Shown: positions 5,789 through 13,588, counted from the stretch's first letter. The stretch: DNA of 19,658 nt from SVQP01 sp045650025 (GCA_045650025.1 JAZRQR010000123.1:1-19658), one strand, 5' to 3'. Notes: a model not told the origin generated them from the sequence alone. A program made the numbers and translations.

Positions 5789-6864
5789 GCGTTTTGTAAT
5801 AGTGTGCGGACGCTGTTGCAAAACACCTCCGGACGGTCAAAAAACACGGTGTGCGTTTGCCCGGGAATGCGCAAAAAACGCTTTTCGGGGGCGCGCACGG
5901 TGCGATAGTATTCCTCAATCATGTCGGCAGGGCAGATGCGGTCATCGTCCGCGGTCAGAAAACAGATGGGCGTGGCAAACTCGGGGGCAAGATGGCGTAG
6001 ATCAAACTCCATGCTCAGATAGGAGATCAGCTCGCGCTCGTGTGCCAGATACGAATAGGGCAGCAGCACCTGCCGCAGCTTCCAGCGCAGATCGCGCATG
6101 TGGCTGTCGGGGGAGAGCAGACCCGTGCAAATATACGCCGCCGTGCTTTTGACGTCTGCGCATTTTTGGTAAGCGCAGGTGGTGTCGCGCAGCTTGGCGT
6201 ATTTCATAAACGCGCTGCCCGAAAATTGCCGATCGAGAGCGGAAAACGCCTTGATCTGCGCCTCCAGCCGCTCGGCGCGGGTGTGATCGCCCGCCAGCCT
6301 TGCACGCGCGGCAACCTGCGCGGCGGCATATACCGTGCCTGTGAGAATGTGCACGCATTGGCAGACCGAGAGGTAGCAATACAGGCGCTCGGGATGTGCC
6401 TTGGCGTACAGGATGCCGGGCACCGTGCCCCAGGAATAGCCCAGCAGAATGATCTTTTGCTTGCCAAAGCGCGCGCACAGGTATTCCACCAGCTCGTGCA
6501 GGTCGGCAAGGATCTGCTCGCAGCTTACGGGCGCGTCCTTGCCGCGGTTTTGATAAAAGGTGCGCCCACAGCCGCGCTGATCCCAGTTGACCAAGGTGTA
6601 GTCCTGCTCCAGCTGCTTTTGGTAGTGGTAGGAAAGGCAGGAGGTGGGATTGCCCGGCCCTCCATGCAAAAACAGGATGAGCGGATTGCGCACGTCCTGC
6701 CCGCGGATCTGAATATACTGCGGGATGCCGCCAAGGCGCACGTAGCTGCATTCCTCAACGCCTCGCTCGCTGACAATGCCATGGCGCCAGATCTGCCCCG
6801 CACGCGTCAGCGCAAACGCGCAGGGCAGCACCACCGCCGAGGCGGCAACGGTTAAAATGCTCAT
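5776..6864 (-). CDS. Alpha/beta hydrolase, prolyl-aminopeptidase-like (S33), membrane-anchored
   Basis: A 362-residue hydrolase with one hydrophobic N-terminal segment (residues ~3-20) that is probably a membrane anchor or uncleaved signal. The catalytic layout is complete: HGGPG (67-71) forms the oxyanion hole, WDQRGCGRT (94-102) is typical of proline iminopeptidase relatives, the nucleophile Ser144 sits in GYSWGT, the acid is among D306-D308 (TADDDRICP), and His338 is in GQTHTVFF. A lid region lies between about 165 and 280. HGGPG and DQRG point to the S33 group, but its members also include esterases, so peptidase activity is not certain. GGGGAG lies 7 nt before the ATG. The last three codons form part of the shared terminator hairpin. 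The PPTase upstream has its own terminator, so this gene is probably transcribed alone. Confidence 0.87.
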   Translation of the reverse strand: MSILTVAASAVVLPCAFALTRAGQIWRHGIVSERGVEECSYVRLGGIPQYIQIRGQDVRNPLILFLHGGPGNPTSCLSYHYQKQLEQDYTLVNWDQRGCGRTFYQNRGKDAPVSCEQILADLHELVEYLCARFGKQKIILLGYSWGTVPGILYAKAHPERLYCYLSVCQCVHILTGTVYAAAQVAARARLAGDHTRAERLEAQIKAFSALDRQFSGSAFMKYAKLRDTTCAYQKCADVKSTAAYICTGLLSPDSHMRDLRWKLRQVLLPYSYLAHERELISYLSMEFDLRHLAPEFATPICFLTADDDRICPADMIEEYYRTVRAPEKRFLRIPGQTHTVFFDRPEVFCNSVRTLLQNASPR

Positions 6865-6976
6865 AAGATCTCCCCAAATTCTGTAATGTTCTTATTGTGA
6901 CAGAAATGGGAACTTTTATTCGCAAATCATACGCAACATTTGCAGGTGAGAGTCCGCCGCGCAGCAGGACATATGA

Positions 6977-7003
6977 AAAACGACCTGCTTTACAGGTCGT
7001 TTT
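6977..7003 (-). terminator. Terminator of the phosphopantetheinyl transferase gene
   Basis: In the minus direction AAAACGACCTG (7003-6993), a 5-nt loop containing the TAA stop codon, then CAGGTCGTTTT (6987-6977) followed by more T. A perfect 11-bp stem with a U-tract; its left arm is the last codons of the gene. Confidence 0.88.
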
Positions 7004-7607
7004 CCAGTATGCTGATGACGTAGCCCTCGGGGGCATCGGGTGTGGTCAATGGGATGCCGCACACGGTTTGCGTTTGAGGGTCATACGTGACCTGCAAAAG
7101 GTCGGTCGAGATGCCGGTGCCGGTCATTTTGACGTAGGATTCCTTTGCCGTCCAGACGCGCAAGAAGCGCGCGCAGGTATCGGGATCGGTCACGTTACCG
7201 TCGGGGGCAGGGGAGTCGCCCCACACGTAAGCCGCCTCGGCATCGGTAAAGTATCGTGCTACCATACCTGCGCGAAACGGTTTGATCTGCTCCACGTCCG
7301 CACCGATGGGGTGCTCCGACACCGCACAAAGCACAAAATCGCCGCTGTGGCTGACGCTGAACTGCAAGGGCAGGTTGGCATACGGCTTGCCCTTATCGCC
7401 CTGTGTAAACGAAATATCCGCGCTCAAAGCCCCTGCGGCTTTGGCAAGCATACGCCTTGCCAGCATATCCGCGCAAAGGCAACGCTTGCGGTCGTCCGCA
7501 TGGCGAAACCGATCGGCACGCGCCTGTCGGTCGGGCGCGGCGGCACGGTACATGGCGTCCAAGTCCGCGTCGCTGTAGTGGTTGATATTGCAAATCTCGT
7601 AAGTCAT
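6990..7607 (-). CDS. 4'-phosphopantetheinyl transferase, Sfp type
   Basis: A 205-residue cytosolic enzyme that moves phosphopantetheine from coenzyme A to a Ser of a carrier protein. Motifs occur in order: GKPY (73-76), FSVSHSGD (83-90), IGADVEQI (101-108) with the Mg-binding Asp104 and Glu106, and RVWTAKESYVK (150-160) with the WxxKE signature, Lys155 and Lys160. I chose the ATG at 7607, 6 nt after GGGAGG; a 20-residue upstream extension has no such site and overlaps the promoter. No NRPS, PKS or carrier-protein gene is nearby, so its target is not shown. Sfp-type enzymes can serve secondary metabolism or replace AcpS for fatty-acid synthesis. It is divergent from the metallophosphoesterase operon and has its own promoter and terminator. 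Confidence 0.93.
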   Translation of the reverse strand: MTYEICNINHYSDADLDAMYRAAAPDRQARADRFRHADDRKRCLCADMLARRMLAKAAGALSADISFTQGDKGKPYANLPLQFSVSHSGDFVLCAVSEHPIGADVEQIKPFRAGMVARYFTDAEAAYVWGDSPAPDGNVTDPDTCARFLRVWTAKESYVKMTGTGISTDLLQVTYDPQTQTVCGIPLTTPDAPEGYVISILENDL

Positions 7608-7634
7608 ACCGCACCTCCCGTTCGTAGTAGTACC

Positions 7635-7663
7635 ATTATAACAAATCCGCGCGCAGCCGTCAA
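7635..7663 (-). promoter_or_regulatory. Promoter of the phosphopantetheinyl transferase gene
   Basis: On the minus strand TTGACG (7663-7658), 17 bp, TATAAT (7640-7635). Its -35 box is only 8 bp from the -35 box of the divergent promoter, so the two may compete or be co-regulated. Confidence 0.8.
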
Positions 7664-7671
7664 GCATAATC

Positions 7672-7700
7672 TTGACATTGGGCGATTTTTGCGCTATAAT
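7672..7700 (+). promoter_or_regulatory. Promoter of the metallophosphoesterase operon
   Basis: TTGACA (7672-7677), 17 bp, TATAAT (7695-7700): perfect consensus in both boxes, 27 bp before the start codon. Confidence 0.85.
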
Positions 7701-7727
7701 GAAAGCAATACAGTAAAGGAAATCGCT

Positions 7728-8477
7728 ATGAAGATCACACGATACAACCTACAAGCCCCTGCGCTGCCGCGCAGCCTGCGCATCGCCCTGGTGGCGGATC
7801 TGCACGCGCACGCGCCCGATGCGGCGGTGCAGGCAGTGCAAAGCCTTGCGCCGGACATCATCTGCCTGGCAGGTGATATGACCGAGGCGCTGGACGGCAC
7901 GTCTGACGCGCAAAACGAGCACGGCTTTGCCGCGCTGCGCGCCTTTGCCGCCATTGCGCCCACGTTTTATGCGCCGGGTAATCACGAAATCGGTGGCGGA
8001 CGTAAGCATATGCGCAAGCACCCCGGGCAGAGCGGCATCACCGCGCAAAACCGCGCGCGTATTGCGGCGTGCGGCGTGCATTTTTTGGAAAATACGTTTG
8101 TCGAGTGGCAGGGAATTGCCATCGGTGGGCTTGGCTCGGGCGTGCTGAACCCCGACAAAAAGCCCGATCTTGCCGCACTGCAGCCGTTCTTTGCGCGACA
8201 GGGCTATAAAATTTTGCTTTGCCACCATCCCGAATACTATGCCCCATACCTGCAGGAGCAGCCCGTGGATCTGGTGCTTGCGGGGCACGCCCACGGTGGG
8301 CAATGGCGGCTCTTGGGCAAGAGCATTTACGCGCCCGATCAGGGACTTTTTCCCAAATACGCGCACGGCTTGCATGGAGGCAGGCTGATCGTGACAAGCG
8401 GTGCGGCAAACACCGCGCACCCCATTCCGCGACTTTGCAATCCGCGCGAGGTGGTTTGCATGGAGATCAATCGATAA
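7728..8477 (+). CDS. Calcineurin-like metallophosphoesterase (YaeI/YkuE-like)
   Basis: A 249-residue phosphoesterase with the full two-metal motif set: DLHAH (24-28), GD (49-50), GNHE (84-87), HH (166-167) in LLCHHPEYY, and GHAHGGQ (186-192). The order and the GHAHGGQ ending match the YaeI/YkuE group. These usually follow a transmembrane or Tat-type signal, but none is visible here, so this copy looks cytosolic. AAAGGA lies 6-7 nt before the ATG, which is 27 bp after a consensus promoter. The frame stays open for 831 bp upstream, but that stretch is antisense to the PPTase gene and precedes the promoter, so it is not coding. A cysteine hydrolase follows after 13 bp, very likely in the same transcript. 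The substrate is unknown. Confidence 0.9.
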   Translation: MKITRYNLQAPALPRSLRIALVADLHAHAPDAAVQAVQSLAPDIICLAGDMTEALDGTSDAQNEHGFAALRAFAAIAPTFYAPGNHEIGGGRKHMRKHPGQSGITAQNRARIAACGVHFLENTFVEWQGIAIGGLGSGVLNPDKKPDLAALQPFFARQGYKILLCHHPEYYAPYLQEQPVDLVLAGHAHGGQWRLLGKSIYAPDQGLFPKYAHGLHGGRLIVTSGAANTAHPIPRLCNPREVVCMEINR

Positions 8478-8490
8478 GAGAGGTACAGGT

Positions 8491-8997
8491 ATGAAATTTT
8501 TAGTTGTAGTCGATATGCAAAAGGATTTTGTGGACGGCGCTTTAGGCTCTGCCGAGGCACTCGCCATTGTGCCGGCGGTCAAGGCACTGATCGAGGGCTT
8601 TGACGGCGAGGTGTACTTCACCCGCGACACGCATTTTGAAAGCTACATGAGCACCGAGGAGGGCAAGCATTTGCCCGTACCGCATTGCATCAAGGATACC
8701 GAGGGCTGGCAGATCCTGCCCGAGCTGGATGCCTTGCGCACAACCGATGCAATTGACAAGCTGACCTTTGGCTCTAAGGAATTGATTGCGCTGCTGGCGG
8801 AAAAGCAGGACATTGAGAGCATCACGCTCTGCGGTCTTTGCACCGATATCTGCGTCATCTCCAACGCGCTGCTGCTCAAGGCGTATTATCCCGAAATTCC
8901 CTTGTACGTGGTGGCAGATGCCTGCGCGGGCGTGACGCCCGAAAGCCACCAAAATGCGCTTGACGCGATGAAGATGTGTCAGGTGGAGATTGTATAA
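8491..8997 (+). CDS. Cysteine hydrolase, nicotinamidase/isochorismatase family
   Basis: A 168-residue cytosolic enzyme. The catalytic triad of the family is visible: Asp8 (VVVDMQKDF), Lys90 (DKLTFGS) and Cys121 (GLCTDICVISNA). The metal-binding residues typical of nicotinamidases also seem present: Asp46 and His48 in RDTH, and His65 in PHCIKDTEGW. This favours nicotinamidase (NAD salvage, nicotinamide to nicotinate) over isochorismatase. The usual second His of the DxHxxxH motif is not clearly in place, so other amide substrates remain possible. GAGAGG lies 8 nt upstream of the ATG. It is the second gene of an operon with the metallophosphoesterase and is followed by a strong hairpin. No other NAD genes adjoin it. 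Confidence 0.88.
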   Translation: MKFLVVVDMQKDFVDGALGSAEALAIVPAVKALIEGFDGEVYFTRDTHFESYMSTEEGKHLPVPHCIKDTEGWQILPELDALRTTDAIDKLTFGSKELIALLAEKQDIESITLCGLCTDICVISNALLLKAYYPEIPLYVVADACAGVTPESHQNALDAMKMCQVEIV

Positions 8998-9014
8998 CAG
9001 TTCATTCCCGTTCC

Positions 9015-9062
9015 GTAGGGGAGACCTGCGGTCGCCTGCGGGCGTTCGCAGAACGCCCCTAC
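9015..9062. repeat. Back-to-back pair of REP-like hairpins (BIME-like)
   Basis: The left unit is GTAG (9015-9018), then GGG-A-GACC, loop TGC, GGTC-G-CC, with one internal A/G mismatch. The right unit is its inverted partner: on the minus strand GTAG (9062-9059), then GGGCGTTC, loop TGC, GAACGCCC (9058-9040). The two are 2-3 nt apart, and their ends GTAGGGG/CCCCTAC also pair with each other. Same GTAG layout as 132-155 and 359-384. Confidence 0.65.
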
Positions 9063-9070
9063 TATTTTTT
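9040..9070 (+). terminator. Terminator of the phosphoesterase/cysteine-hydrolase operon
   Basis: GGGCGTTC (9040-9047), loop GCA, GAACGCCC (9051-9058), then CTACTATTTTTT. The right-hand REP-like unit doubles as an intrinsic terminator. Confidence 0.8.
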
Positions 9071-9110
9071 GCGAAAAATTACCATTTTGTGTCAACTCCC
9101 GTCAAAAACG

Positions 9111-9147
9111 CGGTGTAGATAGGTGAGAAGATACTCACATTACACCG
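9111..9147. promoter_or_regulatory. Nested palindrome in the leader of the sigma-factor gene
   Basis: CGGTGTA (9111-9117) and TACACCG (9141-9147) are perfect inverted copies. Inside them GTGAG (9123-9127) and CTCAC (9134-9138) form a second pair. It ends 3-4 bp before the ribosome binding site. It could be an operator or an RNA hairpin affecting translation. No good housekeeping promoter was found upstream, which leaves room for an autoregulated ECF promoter. Confidence 0.5.
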
Positions 9148-9162
9148 TGAAAGGAGCTATTT

Positions 9163-9723
9163 ATGCAAGACTTTGAAATCGTTGACCTGTATCATCAGCG
9201 TGATGAACGGGCAATTGTACAAACCGAAAGCAAATACGGCGCATACTGCACGGGAATTGCGCAAAACATTCTGCAGAATATGCAGGATAGCGAGGAGTGT
9301 GTCAACGATACGTGGTTGCGCACATGGAATTCCATTCCGCCTGCCAAGCCTGAAAACCTCAAAACCTATGTGGGAAAGATCACGCGCAACCTCTCGCTTA
9401 ATCGCTTAGAGTACCGTCTTCGCCAAAGACGAGGTGGAGGAGAGACGGTGCTGGCTTTGGACGAGCTTGGCGAGGTGGCAGCCCCCGATGCGGATATCGC
9501 CGCGCAGATCGAGCGTGCGGAATTTGCCCGCATTCTCAATGCGTTTTTGTGGAGCTTGCCCGAGCGCGACTGCTGTATTTTCATTCGCCGCTACTATTAC
9601 TTAGAGAGCGTGGAGCATATCGCGCAAAAATACGGGCTGAACACCGCCGCGGTGTTCAAATGCTTGTCGCGTGCGCGCGCAAAGCTGCGCAAGGCGCTGG
9701 AAAGCGAGGGCTACACGGTATGA
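9163..9723 (+). CDS. ECF-type RNA polymerase sigma factor (sigma-70 family)
   Basis: A 186-residue two-domain sigma factor without region 1 or 3. Region 2 spans about 20-90 (YCTGIAQNILQNMQDSEECV, then NDTWLRTWNSIPP and LKTYVGKITRNLSLNRL, which contacts the -10 element). A charged linker follows (residues ~88-118). Region 4 covers ~119-180, with LPERDCCIFIRRYYY and the helix-turn-helix HIAQKYGLNTAAVFKCLSRARAKLRKAL that reads the -35 element. AAAGGAGC lies 5-6 nt before the ATG. The stop overlaps the start of the next gene (ATGA, 9720-9723), a sign of translational coupling. In related Clostridia such sigma factors are paired with membrane anti-sigma proteins, a role the downstream LRR protein could fill. 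The signal and regulon are unknown. Confidence 0.9.
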   Translation: MQDFEIVDLYHQRDERAIVQTESKYGAYCTGIAQNILQNMQDSEECVNDTWLRTWNSIPPAKPENLKTYVGKITRNLSLNRLEYRLRQRRGGGETVLALDELGEVAAPDADIAAQIERAEFARILNAFLWSLPERDCCIFIRRYYYLESVEHIAQKYGLNTAAVFKCLSRARAKLRKALESEGYTV

Positions 9724-11795
9724 AGAATCTCACTTTGCTTTATTGGATGGAAGACATTGATCCCGCGCTGATCGAGCGTTCAGATAAGTATCGCGGCAAG
9801 CGTCGCAATCCGTATCTGCGTATCGCACCGGTAGCAGCCGCCGTGCTGGTGGTTTTGACCGTGATGCTTTCCGCATTTGCCGCTTGGCGCGTGGATTCTT
9901 ACCTGCAAAATGCGTATGCTGACTCCTACGACGGCACCGTCCTGCACGCGCTGGATATTGTGCTGACACAGGATGAAAACGCTGTTTCTGCTCTGATCGG
10001 CGAGCAGAACAAGCACGATCTGCACAGCCTGTTCAACGCCCTGCGCGGTGTAGAGGAGCAAGAAAAGGAAACCGAGCAAAAGCCCGAATCACATGGCTCG
10101 GAAGGCTTGGAATACCGTTCTCGCGGAGACGGGACCTGCAGTCTGATCGGTTTTGGCAGTTGTCGGGATGCGCACGTGGTGATTCCCCAATATGCGCCCA
10201 ACGGCGAGTTAGTGGTGGATATTGCCGAGGGAGCGTTTGAAAACAACGTCACCGTGACCAAGATTACCTTGCCCGATACCGTTAAAACCATTCGAGACAG
10301 TGCCTTTTCGGGCTGCAGCCGTTTGGAGGAAATCAACTTACCCGAGAGCCTTGTGAGCATCGGGAAAGAGGCGTTCCGCGGCTGCTGGCGTCTGACCGCG
10401 TTGCATATCCCAAGTAGCATCACATACATTGGTGAAGCCTTTGTCGGCATGTGCGTCATGCTGGAAACGCTGACCGTTGCTCCCGAAAATTCCGTGTATC
10501 GCAGCGAAGGGAACTGCCTGATTGACAAGGCAAGCAATGCCTTGCTCGCGGGCTGTGCGGGCAGCATTATCCCCGAGGGCGTGACGAGTATTGAACCGAA
10601 AGCGTTTTACTGCATGTCGGGGCTGCGCTCCATTGCCATTCCCGAGGGCGTGACCACCATCGGAAAGCAAGCCTTTCTTGGCTGCACCATGCTCAGAGAG
10701 GTCACGTTCCCCACTACGCTTATCCGCATCGATGAACAAGCATTTTCGGAGTGCGCCGCCTTGCATAACGTCGTATTGCCCGAGGGGCTGGAGCAGCTGG
10801 AAAGACAGGCGTTTGAAAAATGCAGTAATCTGACAAGCATTCAACTGCCGAGCAGCCTGCAGAACATCGGGGATGGCGCATTTATGGAATGTACGGCGTT
10901 GACCGAAATTGATATTCCGTTTGGGATTGCGGAGATCGGAAACGAAACGTTTTACGGTTGTACCAAGCTTGCGCGCGTTGGCATTCCGGATAGTGTGCAG
11001 AGGATCTTGCCGTATGCATTCTACCAATGCGAGGGGCTTGCGGAGCTGGATCTGCCGCCGCAGCTGCAATCCATAGGCAAAAGCGCGTTTTTTCTGTGCT
11101 CCTCGCTGACAAGCGTGACGCTGCCCGAGGGACTTACAGAGCTTGGCTCGTTTGCCTTTAGCAGCAGCCATGCAATCAGGGAGGTCAGCATTCCTTCAAC
11201 ACTTTCCAAGATTTCAGACAATGCGTTTTCCTGTTGCAGCGCGCTGGAATCGGTCGTCATTTCCGAGGGCGTCGTGTCGATCGCTGCAGAGGCTTTTGAA
11301 TCCTGCTACACCATGAAAGCGATACATATTCCGAGTACCGTCATCGAGATCGAGGAGCGCGCCTTTTTGACCTGTAATGAGCTGTCCGTACTGACGGTTT
11401 CCGAGCAAAACCCACGTTATAAGAGCGAAGGGAACTGCTTGGTTGATACCGTGACAGGCACCGTACTGTTTGGCAATTCCTATAGCGAGATCCCGAGCGG
11501 CGTGCGCGTAATCGGTGCGTATGCGCTGAGCGATTGCGATTTGCGCAGGATTACGCTGCCCGATGGTGTGGAGATCATCGAGCAATATGCCTTTTACAGC
11601 TCGTGGGGGACGGTTAGCGTGGTGATTCCGGCAAGCGTGACCTTGATTGCCGATTCGGCATTCTCTTCCTGCTTCTATATCAGCAACGTGTATTACGCAG
11701 GCACCGAGGAGCAATGGGAGCAGATCACCATTGAAGCCAATAACGAGGAGCTGTTGGACTCAATTTTGCATTTTGAATACGTGCCCGATACGTAA
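9720..11795 (+). CDS. Membrane-anchored BspA-type leucine-rich repeat protein, candidate anti-sigma factor/sensor
   Basis: A 691-residue protein coupled to the sigma gene by an ATGA overlap. Residues 1-34 form a short, presumably cytosolic head with WMEDIDPALIERSDKY. A single transmembrane helix lies at ~35-56. A Glu-rich stalk follows to ~130, and then a long extracellular array of LRR_5 repeats of roughly 23 residues (I-P-x-x-V/L-x-x-I-x-x-x-A-F-x-x-C-x-x-L), about twenty in all, ends near residue 655. Two copies of an insert module (S-E-G-N-C-L-I/V-D) interrupt the array, and the C-terminus has the NVYYAGTEEQWEQI cap common in this family. The DIDPALIE head resembles short segments seen in membrane partners of similar clostridial sigma factors. 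BspA-type repeats usually bind host or matrix ligands. I infer surface sensing through sigma release; this is not proven by the sequence. Confidence 0.85.
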   Translation: MKNLTLLYWMEDIDPALIERSDKYRGKRRNPYLRIAPVAAAVLVVLTVMLSAFAAWRVDSYLQNAYADSYDGTVLHALDIVLTQDENAVSALIGEQNKHDLHSLFNALRGVEEQEKETEQKPESHGSEGLEYRSRGDGTCSLIGFGSCRDAHVVIPQYAPNGELVVDIAEGAFENNVTVTKITLPDTVKTIRDSAFSGCSRLEEINLPESLVSIGKEAFRGCWRLTALHIPSSITYIGEAFVGMCVMLETLTVAPENSVYRSEGNCLIDKASNALLAGCAGSIIPEGVTSIEPKAFYCMSGLRSIAIPEGVTTIGKQAFLGCTMLREVTFPTTLIRIDEQAFSECAALHNVVLPEGLEQLERQAFEKCSNLTSIQLPSSLQNIGDGAFMECTALTEIDIPFGIAEIGNETFYGCTKLARVGIPDSVQRILPYAFYQCEGLAELDLPPQLQSIGKSAFFLCSSLTSVTLPEGLTELGSFAFSSSHAIREVSIPSTLSKISDNAFSCCSALESVVISEGVVSIAAEAFESCYTMKAIHIPSTVIEIEERAFLTCNELSVLTVSEQNPRYKSEGNCLVDTVTGTVLFGNSYSEIPSGVRVIGAYALSDCDLRRITLPDGVEIIEQYAFYSSWGTVSVVIPASVTLIADSAFSSCFYISNVYYAGTEEQWEQITIEANNEELLDSILHFEYVPDT

Positions 11796-11805
11796 AACCT
11801 AAAAA

Positions 11806-11830
11806 CGCCAACGGCATTTTGCCGTTGGCG
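11806..11830. terminator. Bidirectional terminator between LRR gene and phospho-sugar mutase operon
   Basis: CGCCAACGGCA (11806-11816), loop TTT, TGCCGTTGGCG (11820-11830): a perfect 11-bp stem. AATG and seven T follow on the right; on the minus strand TTTTT follows. It can end both convergent transcripts. Confidence 0.92.
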
Positions 11831-11847
11831 AATGTTTTTTTATGGGA

Positions 11848-13563
11848 TTAAGCCTTCAAGGTCTTCTTGTAGCCGTCCAGCTTTGCAAGAACGTCAGCCT
11901 GATCCTTGCCGAGCAGCAGGAAGTAGAACTTGATCTTGGGCTCGGTGCCGGAGGGACGTACCACGATGACGTCGCCGTTGACTAACTTGAAGTACAGCAC
12001 GTTGGACTTGGGCAGACCCGTGGGGATCTTGTTTCCGGTTGCCAGCTCGATAAAGGTTTCGGTCTTGTAGTCGCCAAACAGCTCGACGTTCACGCCGCCA
12101 AAGACTGCGGGGGGATTATTACGCAGGGTATCCATCATAGCAGCCATACGAGCCGCACCGTCCAGACCCTCCATATAGATCTCCACGTTGGTCTCGTAGC
12201 AGTAGCCGTAGCGTGCGTACAGACCCTCCAGCGCGTCGCAAAGCGTCATGCCCTTAGCCTTGTAGTAAGCGGTCATTTCGCAGATCAGCATGGAAGCCAC
12301 AACAGCATCCTTGTCGCGTGCGTAAGTGCCCTTGAGGTAGCCGTAGCTTTCCTCAAAGCCCAGGATAAACGAGCCGTAGCCCTTTGCCTCGTAGTTCTTG
12401 ATGACCTCACCAATGAACTTAAAGCCGGTCAGCACGTTGTGCATGGTCACGTTGTGAGCGGCGCAAATGGCAGCCGCCAGCTCGGTGGAAACGATGGTCT
12501 TGACAGCGTAAGGATGTGCGGGCATGCTGCCGGTCTCCTCGTAAGCGGTCAGAATGTAGTCCAGCAGCAGAGCACCCATCTGGTTGCCCGTGATGGTCTT
12601 GAACGAGCCGTCCGCGGTTCTGGTCATGACTCCCACGCGGTCTGCGTCGGGGTCGGTTGCCACGATCAGATCGCTGCCCACGCGGTTAGCGATCTCAATA
12701 CCCAGCTCAAATACCTGCGGATATTCGGGGTTGGGCTTGGGAACGGTGGGGAAGTCACCGTCAATGATCATCTGCTCGGGAACGGTGTAGAGGTTTTTCA
12801 GACCAATGCGCTTCATGACCTCGGGCACCAGCTTGTGACCCGTGCCGTGCAAAGGGGTGTACACGATGGCAAGATCGTCCGCAACTGCCTTGACGGCGTT
12901 GGGGTTGACTGCCTGAGCGACCACCTGTGCTAAGTACTTCTCGTCGGTCTCCTTGCCCAGCATGATGATCAAGCCGTCAGAGAGCGCTTTGTCAAAGTCA
13001 GCCAGCGTGACGTCCTCGAAAATATCCAGCGCCTCCATGGATGCGCTGACCGTGTCCGCATGCTCGGGGGGCAGCTGTGCGCCATCCTCCCAGTATGCCT
13101 TATAGCCGTTGTATTCCTTGGGGTTGTGCGAAGCGGTGATGTTAATGCCTGCCACGCAGCCGTACTCGCGCAGGGCAAAGGACAGCTCGGGGGTGGGACG
13201 CAGATCGTCAAACAGGTAGGACTTGATGCCGGCGGCAGCCAGCACCTGTGCGGCAGTCTTTGCAAAGAGTGCGGAGTTGTTGCGGCTGTCGTATGCAATG
13301 GCAACGCCGTCCGCAGCGCGACCCTCGGCAAGGATCAGGTTTGCAAGACCCTGCGTAGCGTATGCAACCGTGTGCACGTTCATGGCGTTCATACCGGTCT
13401 TCATATTGCCGCGCAAGCCTGCCGTGCCAAACGAAAGGTAAGAGGTAAAGCGCAAACGGATCTCACCGTCGTTGTCCGCAATGGCACGCAGCTCCGCCTT
13501 TTCCGTCTCGGAAAGCTTGTCGCACTCCAGCCAACGCAGATAATTCTTCATGTACTGTTCCAT
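11848..13563 (-). CDS. Phospho-sugar mutase (phosphoglucomutase/phosphomannomutase, PgcA-like)
   Basis: A 571-residue cytosolic alpha-D-phosphohexomutase that interconverts sugar 1- and 6-phosphates, most likely glucose. All four family landmarks are present: FGTAGLRG (45-52); the phosphoserine loop ITASHNPKEYNGYK (142-155, Ser145); the Mg site DPDADRVG (304-311); and the sugar-binding loop GFEESYGY (402-409). The phosphate-binding RPSGTEPKIKFY stretch lies near the C-terminus. The length and the FEESYG form fit the PgcA/YhxB group of Firmicutes rather than GlmM. AAGGAG lies 8 nt before the ATG. It is the last gene of the minus-strand operon, 25 bp after the TSCPD gene, and ends at a bidirectional terminator. 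The product would supply glucose-1-phosphate for glycogen, UDP-glucose and envelope glycans. Confidence 0.93.
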   Translation of the reverse strand: MEQYMKNYLRWLECDKLSETEKAELRAIADNDGEIRLRFTSYLSFGTAGLRGNMKTGMNAMNVHTVAYATQGLANLILAEGRAADGVAIAYDSRNNSALFAKTAAQVLAAAGIKSYLFDDLRPTPELSFALREYGCVAGINITASHNPKEYNGYKAYWEDGAQLPPEHADTVSASMEALDIFEDVTLADFDKALSDGLIIMLGKETDEKYLAQVVAQAVNPNAVKAVADDLAIVYTPLHGTGHKLVPEVMKRIGLKNLYTVPEQMIIDGDFPTVPKPNPEYPQVFELGIEIANRVGSDLIVATDPDADRVGVMTRTADGSFKTITGNQMGALLLDYILTAYEETGSMPAHPYAVKTIVSTELAAAICAAHNVTMHNVLTGFKFIGEVIKNYEAKGYGSFILGFEESYGYLKGTYARDKDAVVASMLICEMTAYYKAKGMTLCDALEGLYARYGYCYETNVEIYMEGLDGAARMAAMMDTLRNNPPAVFGGVNVELFGDYKTETFIELATGNKIPTGLPKSNVLYFKLVNGDVIVVRPSGTEPKIKFYFLLLGKDQADVLAKLDGYKKTLKA

Positions 13564-13588
13564 GATGCGTTCTCCTTATTTGATAAAA

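Noticed and set aside
6897..7727. Upstream extension of the metallophosphoesterase frame
   Set aside because: This part is antisense to the phosphopantetheinyl transferase gene and lies before a consensus promoter and the ribosome binding site at 7728.
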